NCBI GenBank assembly: GCA_951394045.1
Contig: OX595994.1
Location: 620,001 to 684,000 of the forward strand
Reading direction: 5' to 3'
From: Nitzschia sp. DOCU1
Taxonomy: Eukaryota; Bacillariophyta; Bacillariophyceae; Bacillariales; Bacillariaceae
Length of the DNA stretch: 64,000 nt
Positions within the stretch are counted from its first letter, which is position 1, and each line of letters starts with the position of its first letter. Positions 39,207-49,756 of the stretch are shown piece by piece. Made by a program: the position numbers and the translations under genes. Below the pieces are notes generated by a model. It saw only the letters and a list, made by a program, of their open reading frames with translations, had not been told where the DNA came from and searched no databases.

Positions 39207-40382
39207 TCAGTTTTCATCGTCGCTAGCGACAAGGTTAGCCAAGAGTTCGTCCACATTGAAGTTTTCCTCGTCGGGTGGATCAATCGCCTTGCGCTTGCGT
39301 TCGTCCTTGACCGCGTCCTTGACCATGTTCTGGATCATGGCATGTAGTTCTTCTTTCTTGTTGGCGCCGCCATCGTCACGAACCCAAGTGCGGTTACCGT
39401 AACGAGGCTTTTTATCGCCATTCTTGATGAAGTTTCCATGGGCGGCAGCCATCTTCTGGGCCTGCGCCACCACCATCTTGCAGTCCCCAGTGTTGTGGGA
39501 CCAGTTGGGGCCATGGTAGGCACATTTAAAGGGAGGAGTCTTGTCATTAGGGCCGCGCTTAATAGCGGGCTTCGAGTGATCCATTCGCGGGTCTCGCTTC
39601 CCCTTCGGAGGATGGTTGCCATCTGGCTTCTGCTTACGGACGTGGTGAGTTTCGTGCAATTTTTCGGTGAATTCGAGGCGCTTGCAGAACTGGGTAAACT
39701 CGTCCAAAGTGTGGTCAATCGGCTCGAAACCCTGCAGGATCATCTGTTGATGCCAACTGGCGGGAATGGCGAATTCTGCATGCTCAATGATCTCGTCGTT
39801 GGGAAGCTTGTTGGCTGCTCCACGAGTGCTGTCAAACATCGCCAAGTAGCTGTTGAGTTGCTGGAAGCGGCTGATATATTCCTTCATCGACATCTCAGGA
39901 GGCTTGCGACACAAACGGCGCATGTAACGTTTCTGGGTCTGAAGTGCGCGAGCCGGGAGAACGTAGTTAGTCACTCCTTGGAGGACGATTTTCAAATTTG
40001 CACTTGTTTCGTTCCCAGCGGTCGCTGCGGTTTCCTCGAACTTGGCGAGGGCCTTTCCGGTGAGGATACGGCGGTAAAACTCATACTTTTGCGGACCGGT
40101 AGTCAGGTGCTGACCGTTGATCACCTTTTTGGCCTTTTCTTGGAGGCGAAACCAAGTTTCAGGCGACTCGTCGCCATTGAACGGAAGAATCGACAGTTCG
40201 AACTGAGTGGAGGTTGGATCTTCAGGAACATTGCGACACTTGAAGGTAACCAGCTTTTCCTTGTTCACTGCAACTTCAGGTTCACGTTGAATAGGGATCG
40301 GGGCTCGTTGAAAACCTTTTCTCGACATGTCATGGCGAGGAATAGCCGCGGCGGCGGCAACGGTTGCGTTAGAGAGCTTCAT
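39207..40382 (-). CDS. gag: Ty3/gypsy Gag-like protein
   Basis: 391 residues from the ATG at 40382 (MKLSNATVAAAAAIPRHD). The central region has a Gag capsid-like fold: TWFRLQEKAKKVINGQ, KYEFYRRILTGKALAKFEE, MKEYISRFQQLNSYLAMF, ASWHQQMILQGFEP and EFTQFCKRLEFTEKL. Near residue 300 there is a zinc-knuckle variant, CAYHGPNWSHNTGDC (C-x2-H-x5-H-x4-C), in place of the usual CCHC, as seen in other protist elements. The C-terminal end is lysine-rich, then acidic. It ends with TGA at 39209-39207, after which the same frame stays open through the start of pol, so read-through or reinitiation is needed to make Pol. Confidence 0.9.
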   Translation of the reverse strand: MKLSNATVAAAAAIPRHDMSRKGFQRAPIPIQREPEVAVNKEKLVTFKCRNVPEDPTSTQFELSILPFNGDESPETWFRLQEKAKKVINGQHLTTGPQKYEFYRRILTGKALAKFEETAATAGNETSANLKIVLQGVTNYVLPARALQTQKRYMRRLCRKPPEMSMKEYISRFQQLNSYLAMFDSTRGAANKLPNDEIIEHAEFAIPASWHQQMILQGFEPIDHTLDEFTQFCKRLEFTEKLHETHHVRKQKPDGNHPPKGKRDPRMDHSKPAIKRGPNDKTPPFKCAYHGPNWSHNTGDCKMVVAQAQKMAAAHGNFIKNGDKKPRYGNRTWVRDDGGANKKEELHAMIQNMVKDAVKDERKRKAIDPPDEENFNVDELLANLVASDDEN

Positions 40383-40433
40383 CTTGAGTAAATTGATCTT
40401 GATCACAACGATTGTCGTGGAGTGTTAACACTA

Positions 40434-40965
40434 TGCACTACGTCGTTTGTAGGATCGAAAAGGTTGTGAAAATTATGGCTAGGTTAAAAACTAGATGTAT
40501 TTCTCATGCAAGTTGTCTCGTAGGCTCTCGTAGTTCTAGTAGAGTCGAGACCTTTGACATGCATCGACAACAATCCGAACAGGAGGTTGATGCCTCTTGT
40601 AGTAGACTAGCTACGACGTTGTACTAGGGTTCTTTGGACGTCGTCAGCTACTCTGGAATAAAGTATAGCTACCTCGATGTCATCGAGGTGCCAGATCTTA
40701 GGTGGCATTGACACTAGGATCTCATCGGCATTCGACTAGCTGGAGTCATGCGCGATGCCTGCGTCATGCAACGTCACGTCGTCGGTGACGTCAATAGGTT
40801 ATGGGCCTTGTCCGACGATGTCCGAGACCGGCCTAGCGTTCGCGTCCGCGCGCAACGCTTTCGTCATGCTACGTCATCACACATGATGTTACACATGACT
40901 AAATAGACTAATATTATTGGACTACAATCATTCGAAGGAGTCGACGTGTAAAGCAGTGTACTGCA
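40434..40965 (-). repeat. Intact 5' LTR of the Ty3 element
   Basis: 532 bp, TG...CA, in direct orientation with the split 3' LTR. It is flanked at 40966-40969 by CTAC, matching CTAC at 19812-19815. Carries the same palindromic TGACGTCA core near its right end. It serves as the promoter LTR for minus-strand transcription. Confidence 0.95.
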
Positions 40966-40969
40966 CTAC

Positions 40970-41424
40970 TGACATACAACCACCATTTCGTTCTCTCCAC
41001 AATCCTGTCCGGTTGAATAGGAAGCGCAAACGTTGCGCAGCCAAAATAAACAGTCTGGTCCAATTATCCAATATATGCGCCGCACTGCGCACTCTATTTT
41101 TGCACCAACTAAAAATAAGCACCATTCTGTTCTCTCCACAATGCTGTCCGGGCGACGTCTTTGACACATCTTACGACAACCAGAGTCATACTATATTTAA
41201 TCCAAAGTCGATTACGACAGCGAAAGTCATCCATATCCATAAATAATACGAGCATGCCGGCGAGGATGCCCCGCCTCCACGACTGGCAACTTCATAAATG
41301 AAAATCCACTGATATTTTTGCTCCTCTAAGTAAGGGCTTAGTAAAAATGAAAACGCGACCTAAAAAATGGGCTGTTGAATCCCCCCCCCCCACACCCCCC
41401 CCAGGTATAGCGAGCCTGTGGCCT
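40970..41424. other. Right flank of the Ty3 insertion, short internal repeat, no gene
   Basis: No gene. The sequence TTCTCTCCACAATxCTGTCCGG occurs twice (about 40990 and 41131), each preceded by a CACCATT-type block. The motif GGAAGCGCAAACGTTGCGCAGCC at 41020-41043 resembles the left flank at 19780-19802 (GGAATCGCAAACTATGCGCAGCC), so the Ty3 element sits between two diverged short repeats. A C-rich run lies at 41382-41403. Confidence 0.45.
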
Positions 41425-41451
41425 CGGATTGTTGTCTCTGGGCGGATCTTG
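41425..41451. repeat. Left piece of dispersed repeat copy B
   Basis: GGATTGTTGTCTCTGGGCGG and the following ATCTTG match the start of dispersed repeat copy A at 17990-18016. The rest of this copy lies at 44428-44567. The two parts are separated by the 1.49-kb tandem units. Confidence 0.6.
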
Positions 41452-44427
41452 ACTTAGTCCTGCATCATATAGGCATGTACATATGTTTCTGACGTAGACC
41501 CAGCGAACGATATAAGAAAATCATATATTTTGCAAGGATCCCAGGAGGGAGTTCCGCCTAGCAAATCTCAAGGGAATTTTTGGAGTCCTCGAGGTACTCC
41601 CCGCATGATATAATCAATGGCGGGACAAAAATTATACCGACTTGGGATTCCCCTTCGCCCGGCCGGCCGCTTGGTACGACTGGCACGAATAGGACATGAC
41701 TCATGCGAACACGGCCACGGCGCGCCGAAGCTGCCGCTATGATACTATGAAATTGTCGGCACCACTATTTCTACAAAGTCACCGCCGCTGCCGCTAGTAG
41801 CAAACCACCCGCTATTTCTCCTTGTGCACGGTGGCGATGTGCAAGAAGCACCCCCCTCTACTAAGACAACAAACTCGTCCGACACTAAAGGCAGTACAAA
41901 TGGCAGCTGCGCCTCCATTCTAAGAATAATCTAGAGTAGCTAGTTGACCAGTAAAAACAAAAAGCTAGAGTTCTTTGTTACTGGCTGTAATCCTGCTGGT
42001 GGTTGTCGTCGTCCATCGTTCTCTGGACTCCACCAGCACCACCCGACCTTGTTTGATTCCTTCCCCATTCTTTCTACTTGTTCTTCATTCGTTCATTCGT
42101 TCCTTCCTTCCTTCATGTTTACAATGGATTTATTGTTCCTTCGCACCCCTTATCATTGCTCTCCAATTCTTTTGAAATTGTAAATATCCCAAGTAGGGAT
42201 TGTGCTGAACAGTATTTTGACATGAATAAATCCCTTGTCGTTGCTTGTTGTGGCATTTCTGTTTCCCTGCTGCTGGAGGAATATAAATGAGGACTACTAC
42301 CTTCGTCCTGGTCGCCATCTTTCTGATCTTCTTCAATTGCTGGATGATTGTTGTTGGGTGGTGCAATATTCTTGACGGTGATTTGTGCATCTTCCTATAA
42401 TAGCCAGGACAAGAAGAAATGCAGTGAGTAAACGAGTGGTGAGCGATTCCATCCACCTTAATCCCACTACTGAATATGACCCAGCATGCTTACCTTCGGT
42501 ATAACCCAATAGTTGTTCAGATTAAAACACTATTTCCCGCCGCCAACTTTTATGTTGACTTGACTTGACTCAGCGCATTGGTGGTCATTGGAGGAAACGA
42601 TCATGCCTTTGGTCTTGTAGTAGATAGCTGGCAGGGAGGGAGTATTCGGCCCGAATGCACATGGCTATCCCCCTCTAATAAACACTACAAGCAGAGCAAT
42701 TTATCGTCTTACATTCAAACCAAGTTGGCAGTCCATAATAATAATGATGACAAGATGAGTTGTCATTCATGTTTTTGTGTGATTGAGATACACGTAAAAT
42801 TTAGCGCGTGACTCTCCTCTATGGCAGTTCTCAGTAGTAAGAACTTGTAATTATTCTGATCCATCTCCTCTACATATACTTAAGTAGTAATAACGGTATA
42901 ACACGTACTGAAAAATATTATACGATGCTCGGACGCTCCTACTTAGTCCTGCATCATATAGGCATGTACATATGTTTCTGACGTAGACCCAGCGAACGAT
43001 ATAAGAAAATCATATATTTTGCAAGGATCCCAGGAGGGAGTTCCGCCTAGCAAATCTCAAGGGAATTTTTGGAGTCCTCGAGGTACTCCCCGCATGATAT
43101 AATCAATGGCGGGACAAAAATTATACCGACTTGGGATTCCCCTTCGCCCGGCCGGCCGCTTGGTACGACTGGCACGAATAGGACATGACTCATGCGAACA
43201 CGGCCACGGCGCGCCGAAGCTGCCGCTATGATACTATGAAATTGTCGGCACCACTATTTCTACAAAGTCACCGCCGCTGCCGCTAGTAGCAAACCACCCG
43301 CTATTTCTCCTTGTGCACGGTGGCGATGTGCAAGAAGCACCCCCCTCTACTAAGACAACAAACTCGTCCGACACTAAAGGCAGTACAAATGGCAGCTGCG
43401 CCTCCATTCTAAGAATAATCTAGAGTAGCTAGTTGACCAGTAAAAACAAAAAGCTAGAGTTCTTTGTTACTGGCTGTAATCCTGCTGGTGGTTGTCGTCG
43501 TCCATCGTTCTCTGGACTCCACCAGCACCACCCGACCTTGTTTGATTCCTTCCCCATTCTTTCTACTTGTTCTTCATTCGTTCATTCGTTCCTTCCTTCC
43601 TTTACAATGGATTTATTGTTCCTTCGCACCCCTTATCATTGCTCTCCAATTCTTTTGAAATTGTAAATATCCCAAGTAGGGATTGTGCTGAACAGTATTT
43701 TGACATGAATAAATCCCTTGTCGTTGCTTGTTGTGGCATTTCTGTTTCCCTGCTGCTGGAGGAATATAAATGAGGACTACTACCTTCGTCCTGGTCGCCA
43801 TCTTTCTGATCTTCTTCAATTGCTGGATGATTGTTGTTGGGTGGTGCAATATTCTTGACGGTGATTTGTGCATCTTCCTATAATAGCCAGGACAAGAAGA
43901 AATGCAGTGAGTAAACGAGTGGTGAGCGATTCCATCCACCTTAATCCCACTACTGAATATGACCCAGCATGCTTACCTTCGGTATAACCCAATAGTTGTT
44001 CAGATTAAAACACTATTTCCCGCCGCCAACTTTTATGTTGACTTGACTTGACTCAGCGCATTGGTGGTCATTGGAGGAAACGATCATGCCTTTGGTCTTG
44101 TAGTAGATAGCTGGCAGGGAGGGAGTATTCGGCCCGAATGCACATGGCTATCCCCCTCTAATAAACACTACAAGCAGAGCAATTTATCGTCTTACATTCA
44201 AACCAAGTTGGCAGTCCATAATAATAATGATGACAAGATGAGTTGTCATTCATGTTTTTGTGTGATTGAGATACACGTAAAATTTAGCGCGTGACTCTCC
44301 TCTATGGCAGTTCTCAGTAGTAAGAACTTGTAATTATTCTGATCCATCTCCTCTACATATACTTAAGTAGTAATAACGGTATAACACGTACTGAAAAATA
44401 TTATACGATGCTCGGACGCTCCTACTT
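41452..44427. mobile_element. Two near-identical 1.49-kb units in tandem, bounded by ACTT
   Basis: Unit 1 is 41452-42940 (1489 bp) and unit 2 is 42941-44423 (1483 bp). The only difference I noticed is a 6-bp indel in a TTCC-rich microsatellite (near 42112). ACTT occurs at 41452-41455, 42941-42944 and 44424-44427, i.e. at the left edge, the junction and the right edge. The array interrupts a dispersed repeat whose uninterrupted relative is near 18.01 kb. Short frames inside (for example a 79- versus 77-residue pair) change length with the indel and are not credible genes. The termini are neither TG...CA nor inverted repeats. It may be a nonautonomous element inserted twice, or an insertion followed by tandem duplication. 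An assembly artefact must be considered. Confidence 0.75.
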
Positions 44428-44567
44428 CCTCCCGTATGTTGGTAGAGGGAGCTCTCCTCTGGGCGGAGCAGCTCTGGCCTACCCCATCCATATCGAACAG
44501 CTTTGGCGAAGCGGTGCGGCTCGGTAATTTGTAGGGTGAAAACACAACAGGTGAAGCCAATTAGGTT
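44428..44567. repeat. Dispersed repeat copy B, right part
   Basis: Aligns by eye with 18013-18150: CCTCCCGTATGT, GTAGAGGGAGCTCTCCTC, GCAGAGCAGCT/GCGGAGCAGCT, ATCGAAC-GCTTTG and a GGCTCAGTAA/GGCTCGGTAA block, about 80% similar overall by inspection. Confidence 0.65.
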
Positions 44568-45001
44568 TGATAGTTTAGTCGTAGAACCTAACAAGTAATA
44601 AAACAAGGGAGTTATTTGTTTTCGAATGAGCTAGTCAAAGTAACTCTATAAGATGTAGCTTCCTCTCGACTGTTACATTGAGAAGCTAGGTAGCTAGCTT
44701 CCAGCAGATACTCTAGGCCGTTGCGTGAACAGTGAGGCCAACAATCGATGATTAAGCATAGCTCTACTAATAGTACTCTAGAATGGAACAAACTCCTGGT
44801 CGATAATGCAACAGGCGAAGCTGAATGTTCGATGATTCCATGGTTAGTAATCAACCATAGATCATAATATTGAAGTGGTATTCCTTTCTATTATTAGATG
44901 GCGTACTCATACCTTCCAATAATAATTTCTCGCTATCGGGTAGGGATGATTCCGTCGGGCGAAGATGCCGATAGCTAGTACTCACTTTCTTTCGTACATG
45001 G
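44568..45001. other. Spacer before the DDT gene, no gene
   Basis: A/T-rich stretch without a supported gene. A block AACAGGCGAAGCTGAATGTT near 44811 faintly resembles the end of the dispersed repeat just upstream (ACAGGTGAAGCCAATTAGG), so more decayed repeat sequence may be present. Confidence 0.35.
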
Positions 45002-48000
45002 CTAATCCAAGCCCATGTAATTCACACGGGCCACGCGTCTGCTGGGACGAACAGGAGGGTCGTCGTAGAAGAAGGCAGCATCGTCTTGTTCCTGCCATGC
45101 ATTCAATCTTCGACGCGTGCCTCTCGTTGTCGGGTCAGCATATGAGCTTATTTCAGGGGCTATCGTGGCACCCTTAGCAGTGTTGGCATCCACAAACGCC
45201 ATGGTGTTTCGACAAAGTAGCTCCAAGCCAAGAGCCAAGAATCCTACTGTCTTGCAGCTCTTCATGATTTCCAGAAATACGGCCCGACTTGCCTTCGAAT
45301 TCCAAAGGCCCTTGACTCCCTTCTCAATGGACTCAAGTTCAATGTCTTCGCGGCTTACCGGATTTTCCAACAAGGCCCGACCCGACGGCTCCTCTTCTGA
45401 AGAATCCTGAATACCTCCTGTCATCTCCAACAGAGCAGCTTCCAACGTCAAGAGGCCTTCTCTTGCTGTATCAAAGTCGAAGGCAAAGTCTTTCATAGAA
45501 GCCATCCAGGCGTTTCGGTTGCCATTCTTTCCACCCCAAGTATTCTCGTACACCAGATGCTTTAATCGTTGGTACAGCTCGCCTTCCCGCCGGACCATGA
45601 ATTGCGCGAAACGGATGGGCGCCATCGCTTGTGCCGCTTCGGCAGCCTTACCACAATGTCGCCCTAAGGAGTTGCGATAGGCCAAGAACGCGGCATCCGA
45701 TTCGAAATACGTCGGATCACCTCTCTTACGCTTGGCATAGCGGCAGATTCCTCGAAGCAGCTCCAAGCCGGTCAACCAAAGTTCTTGGCCCTTTCCGTCT
45801 ACGGCATGCCAGATCGGTGTATTCACCGTCGCCATTTGAGGTTCAAACTCATCGCCGTCGGGTTCCACGGGAACTTCATCTTTCCGAGTCTTCCAGCCAC
45901 TCACAACTGCATCCTCGTAACGAGCAATGTCTGAGTCCTTGTTTGCTTCCACGACGATACGAACACGGACATGTTGGCCGATACCGGAGATCAAAGAACT
46001 TATAATGTCATCTTCAATGAGATCGGACGCCGACTTTCCAACCGAGCGTTTTGCCGCGTCAAAAACAGTCTCGTCCCCAGTTGTCTTGAATGCCTTAGAA
46101 GCCTTCTCCTTCTCTTCTTCCTCGGCGTCTCCCGACTTGGTCTCTTCAACTTCGGGTGCGACTACTTTGGCGTCTTCAGTCGCAACGTCTGCTGTAGTGT
46201 CCTTCTCCAAAGCCTCCTTCAAGTTTTTCTTCAACTCGTTCTCTCGAATACCACGCCCATCCAATCCCTTCATCAGGGCTCGCATGGAGGCATCCGTCGC
46301 ATGGCATCCCCATAGACGCATAGCCAAGGACTTACAGGATCCCGAGGCGTGATACTCTTGCCGACTGAATCGCAGAAAGGAAGCAGCGTCCGCCGCATCC
46401 CGGGGTTCAAAATCTTCCTCGATGTCAGGGGCCCCAATTGACACCTGTGCCACGTTCGAGACCACTTGCAAGTATCCTTCCTCGTTCTTAAGGTTGGCAT
46501 CCGCTCCTAGCAGCACAGGATTGACCTCGGCCCAAACATGGCACTGTTCCGTATTCTCAAATCTCCAAAGCAGGTTTCGGAACCTGTCCGCCCCAAGAGG
46601 GTCGGTTCGCGTGAAACATCGAGCAAGCTTCGTGACTAGGTCCTTCTGAGCGTCGGCAACTCGCTTCAGCTGCTTGGCATTCTCCAACTCCATATGAGCG
46701 TCACGTACCAAATCCAGCGCCCAAACACCATTTGAGTACTCGTCAGGGCCGAATAGGCGCGCCGTCTTTGCTATGCGAATCGCGGCTCGCAAGCTCTTTA
46801 TGGTACCATCCGCAATGGCTTCTTGCAGACTGTCAAGTGCTGCTTCGCGTTGAATTGGTAACGACTTGGCATTGGCCTCGGCCTTTTGAATATCCCTGCG
46901 CGTCTTTTCTATTCTCCGCGCAGTCGACTTATCCAGATCTGAATCAAAGAGTGCGTCCTCGCCTCCCAGTTCTTCAAGTTGCTGCTTGAGACTATCCAAC
47001 TCGTTCTTTTCTCTCTCCAGGAGCTCCGACATGGTAAGAACAGTCAGCAGATCAGTTTCAAACGCTGCCGCTTCCTTGATCTGCTCGACGCGGGCAATGA
47101 CCTCAGCTTTCTTGAAACTTTCTGGAGCGGGCAGTGCTTCAAAATCTGCCCTTATGTCGTCATCAAAATCGAGTATATCTTCCTCGGTCAAGTCGTCGAT
47201 CTCTTCCTCCGTCAGTTCGTGGTTAGCCTTGTTGGCATTTCGGATTTCTTCACGCTTCTCTTCCAAGAATTTGCGCCGGGCCTCAAGTGCAAGATCTTCA
47301 CGTGCAGCAGCTTCGCCTGCTAATGCTTTTTCTTTGGCTTCCTTCTTGGCCCGGCGTTGCTCCGTGTCAAGAGCTTTAACGGCATTCGTTTGTTGCTTAT
47401 GATTCGAGTCAACAATCTCATACACCCGGCCAGTATCGTATGCACCGTCGATCAGCACCCGAAGAATGCACAATCGTTGTTGAGGAGACAACTCCAGGTA
47501 TTCTCCTCCAGAGCAAAGGTGGTCGACCGCTTCTTGAGGCGGGTCTCCTTCTCCAACGGCATTTGCAAACTCGGAAAAGACTCGCTTGGATGCAATCAAT
47601 TCACGCTCTCTACGTTGCTTGACTGTCAGGCGCGGTAGCTCCCTAATCAGTCGAAGACTATCGTCAAGTTCGTTTCGTAGGCGTTTGAAGCGATGGATGA
47701 TTCTTGCTGCTGCAGCGCCGGCGATTTGAGGCCAACTGGCTGCGTTTAACAGGTCCGTTGGTGGTACTGGCTTACCAGGTGGAAGCAGCAGGTCAACGAG
47801 TGATGGTGGAGGCTTTTTCGGGATGTATGACGCCGTGCGTTCATCAGGATCTACCCTGATTGTAGCGGCTTCCTCGACGGCATTTTCCTTTTGGTCCTCA
47901 TCGTCCGAGTCATCACTTTCGTCATCCGAGTCTTCTATATCCGAGGCCATGTCATCGTCAGTGACAGTCAATGCAGCGGAGCTCAACTTCTCCATCTGCT

Positions 48001-49756
48001 GGGCTATTTCCTCCACGACCTTGGCACGCTTTTGTAATACCGCCTTTGTACTCACAGATCTGGTGGTGAGATCAGGCCTGGCCTCCCTGAAATTGTCAAC
48101 AAGCCAAATAATGGATCGCTTCATAAAAGCCGAGCCACTCGTTTTACCAAGCTTTAATGCCTTGCGTAAATACGCCAGGACCCACTTGTTTGCAACCATG
48201 GCCATGGCGTTCCGGACTGCACCCCGAATAGCATTTATATCGTTTGAGCTAACGGCTCGCACATTTTCTAGATTCTGGAGCCAAGTGGTCGTTATGAGGG
48301 GGTCTTCCGTTTCCAAGAGCATCGCCGCAAAATCGACCTTGATTAACGGCAGATCGCTTTCTTCTGTACCCACAACGTCCGTCCCGTCCGCGACGGCGTT
48401 CTCGGTCACGTCGGTCTCCAGAATACTCCACCACCAGTCGTCGCTTGAACGATCCGCCAAAATCAACTTGAGTAAACCGAGATGCGCTTCGCCAAGAAAC
48501 ACAGGTGGCGAGTTGAAGAAGTCGCTGTCCGATAAGTTGGAGGGTGGCTTATAAATCAAGCACTCGACAAAGTCGTCCAGAGAAATGGGATTCACATTTA
48601 GATTTCTAGAAAAGGTGGACAAGAAATCCCACACGGCAAGGACCTCCGGCATGCAGTGTTGTGGCAAACCTGGGAATGCATCAATATCGGGGATTCTAGC
48701 CGCCGGGCAGTTTGTAGGTCGGACTTCCTTGCGTTGAGATTTACTTTGATCGTCTTCCTCTTGCAGAAGCAAGTCGTCAATCGGATACTTGGAGTCTTTC
48801 TCGTCAGTGAGAAAGTCATCGAGCTGCTTTCGGGCTTTGGTGTGCTGTCTCCGAAGTTTCTCCAGCTCTTTCCGAAGCCTCTTCTTCTCATTGTCGATTT
48901 CACGAGATGTCGCTTTTCGCTTCTTCATTCCGGCAGCCTTCTTGCCACCTGCAGATCTAGCGGGAGTCGCCAGCAAATTCAGAAACTTTCCAACTTCCAC
49001 CATGGAACGGAAGCGCTTGCCCTGCTCATTGTAGTAGTTGGTGTCGTACCGACCATCCGACGGCTTTCGTGTGACACGGCAACGATAATTTTCTACCGCT
49101 CGTCTATCTCCACCATTTTCTTCAATGTACGCGAAGAGGTTTTCCATTGCTCGTTCTTCGCGCTCGCCTAGGGTAACATCTTCCAAAGACTTACTGGATG
49201 ATGATTTAGAAGGGGGACGTCGTTTTGTTCGCGAATCATCGCCATTTTCCTCTGGTTTGCGCTTTTTGGAACTCGCTCCTTCTCCTGGGGTGTACTCCCT
49301 TGCAGCGACGGCTAAAGACTCATCTTTTTCACCGAGCCAGCTGGCCACCTGGTCCAACTGCGACTTGGCGGTCTTTGCATGTTTCGTTTTCCTGTAGTTA
49401 AAAACATAGCAGGGAATAGTGAGCCTTTATTGAACCAGATGTGCGGCGTCGCCCTGCCGTTTCGCAAGCCCCCAACTCAACACTCAAAAAGTGACTCACG
49501 ACGCGATCCAATAAAGTACGTACCGATAAATGTGCCGACTATAGACACCACCAATATCTTTTGCGAAGTCCTCCCACCCATGACGACCATAACGATAAGC
49601 CTCTTTATCTAGCTTTTCCCCGACGGCTCCCAAAGAACCATGAAAATGCTCAGCATCGGGCAATTCCCAGGCTTTGCCAAGAATTTTCCCCATGCGTCGC
49701 AATGCTTTTAGTCGCTTCTTTTCCTTTTCAGGATCGTCTTCTTTAAACTCGCTCAT
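45002..49756 (-). CDS. DDT/WHIM-domain chromatin-remodelling factor with MBD-like region
   Basis: Two exons, 49756-49524 and 49391-45002, give 1540 residues; the 132-bp intron (GTACGTAC donor, TACAG acceptor) restores frame from MSEFKEDDPEKEKKRLK into KTKHAKTAKSQLDQ. About residues 179-219 form a region like a methyl-CpG-binding/TAM domain (CRVTRKPSDGRYDTNYYNEQ, then RFRSMVEVGKFLNL). A coiled coil follows, and residues ~325-390 match a DDT domain (MPEVLAVWDFLSTFSRNLNV, then LDDFVECLIY). Further on come WHIM-type motifs (LSPQQRLCILRVLIDGAYDT; TDPLGADRFRNLLWRFENTE) between long charged coiled coils. DDT-WHIM proteins are the non-catalytic partners of ISWI remodellers (Acf1/BAZ type) in the nucleus. 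No PHD or bromodomain is visible, unlike animal BAZ proteins. Confidence 0.87.

Larger units (their letters stand above)
19816..40965 (-). mobile_element. Ty3/gypsy LTR retrotransposon, interrupted by a 15.4-kb DNA element
   Basis: The element runs right to left: 5' LTR 40434-40965, gag 40382-39207, pol 39170-35799, 3' LTR 35771-35361 continued at 19936-19816. The LTRs start with TG and end with CA in transcription orientation. A 4-bp target duplication CTAC is seen at 19812-19815 and 40966-40969. The protease-RT-RNase H-integrase order makes it Ty3/gypsy (Metaviridae), not copia. A G-rich polypurine tract (GGGGGCGGG on the minus strand, 35772-35780) borders the 3' LTR. I could not identify a convincing primer-binding site beginning with TGG next to the 5' LTR. 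Without the inserted DNA element it would be about 5.7 kb. Both ORFs are intact, so it is young. Confidence 0.93.

Noticed and set aside
40400..40433. tRNA primer-binding site next to the 5' LTR
   Set aside because: The sequence after the LTR on the minus strand (TAGTGTTAACACTCC) does not start with TGG and I cannot match it to a tRNA end. A fragment-primed mechanism is possible but unsupported.
41944..44294. Pairs of 60-108 codon frames inside the tandem 1.49-kb units
   Set aside because: They are duplicated with the DNA, change length with a microsatellite indel and have no motifs.
41452..44427. Tandem units as an LTR-LTR pair
   Set aside because: No rotation of the unit gives TG...CA ends and there is no internal region, polypurine tract or gag/pol between the copies.
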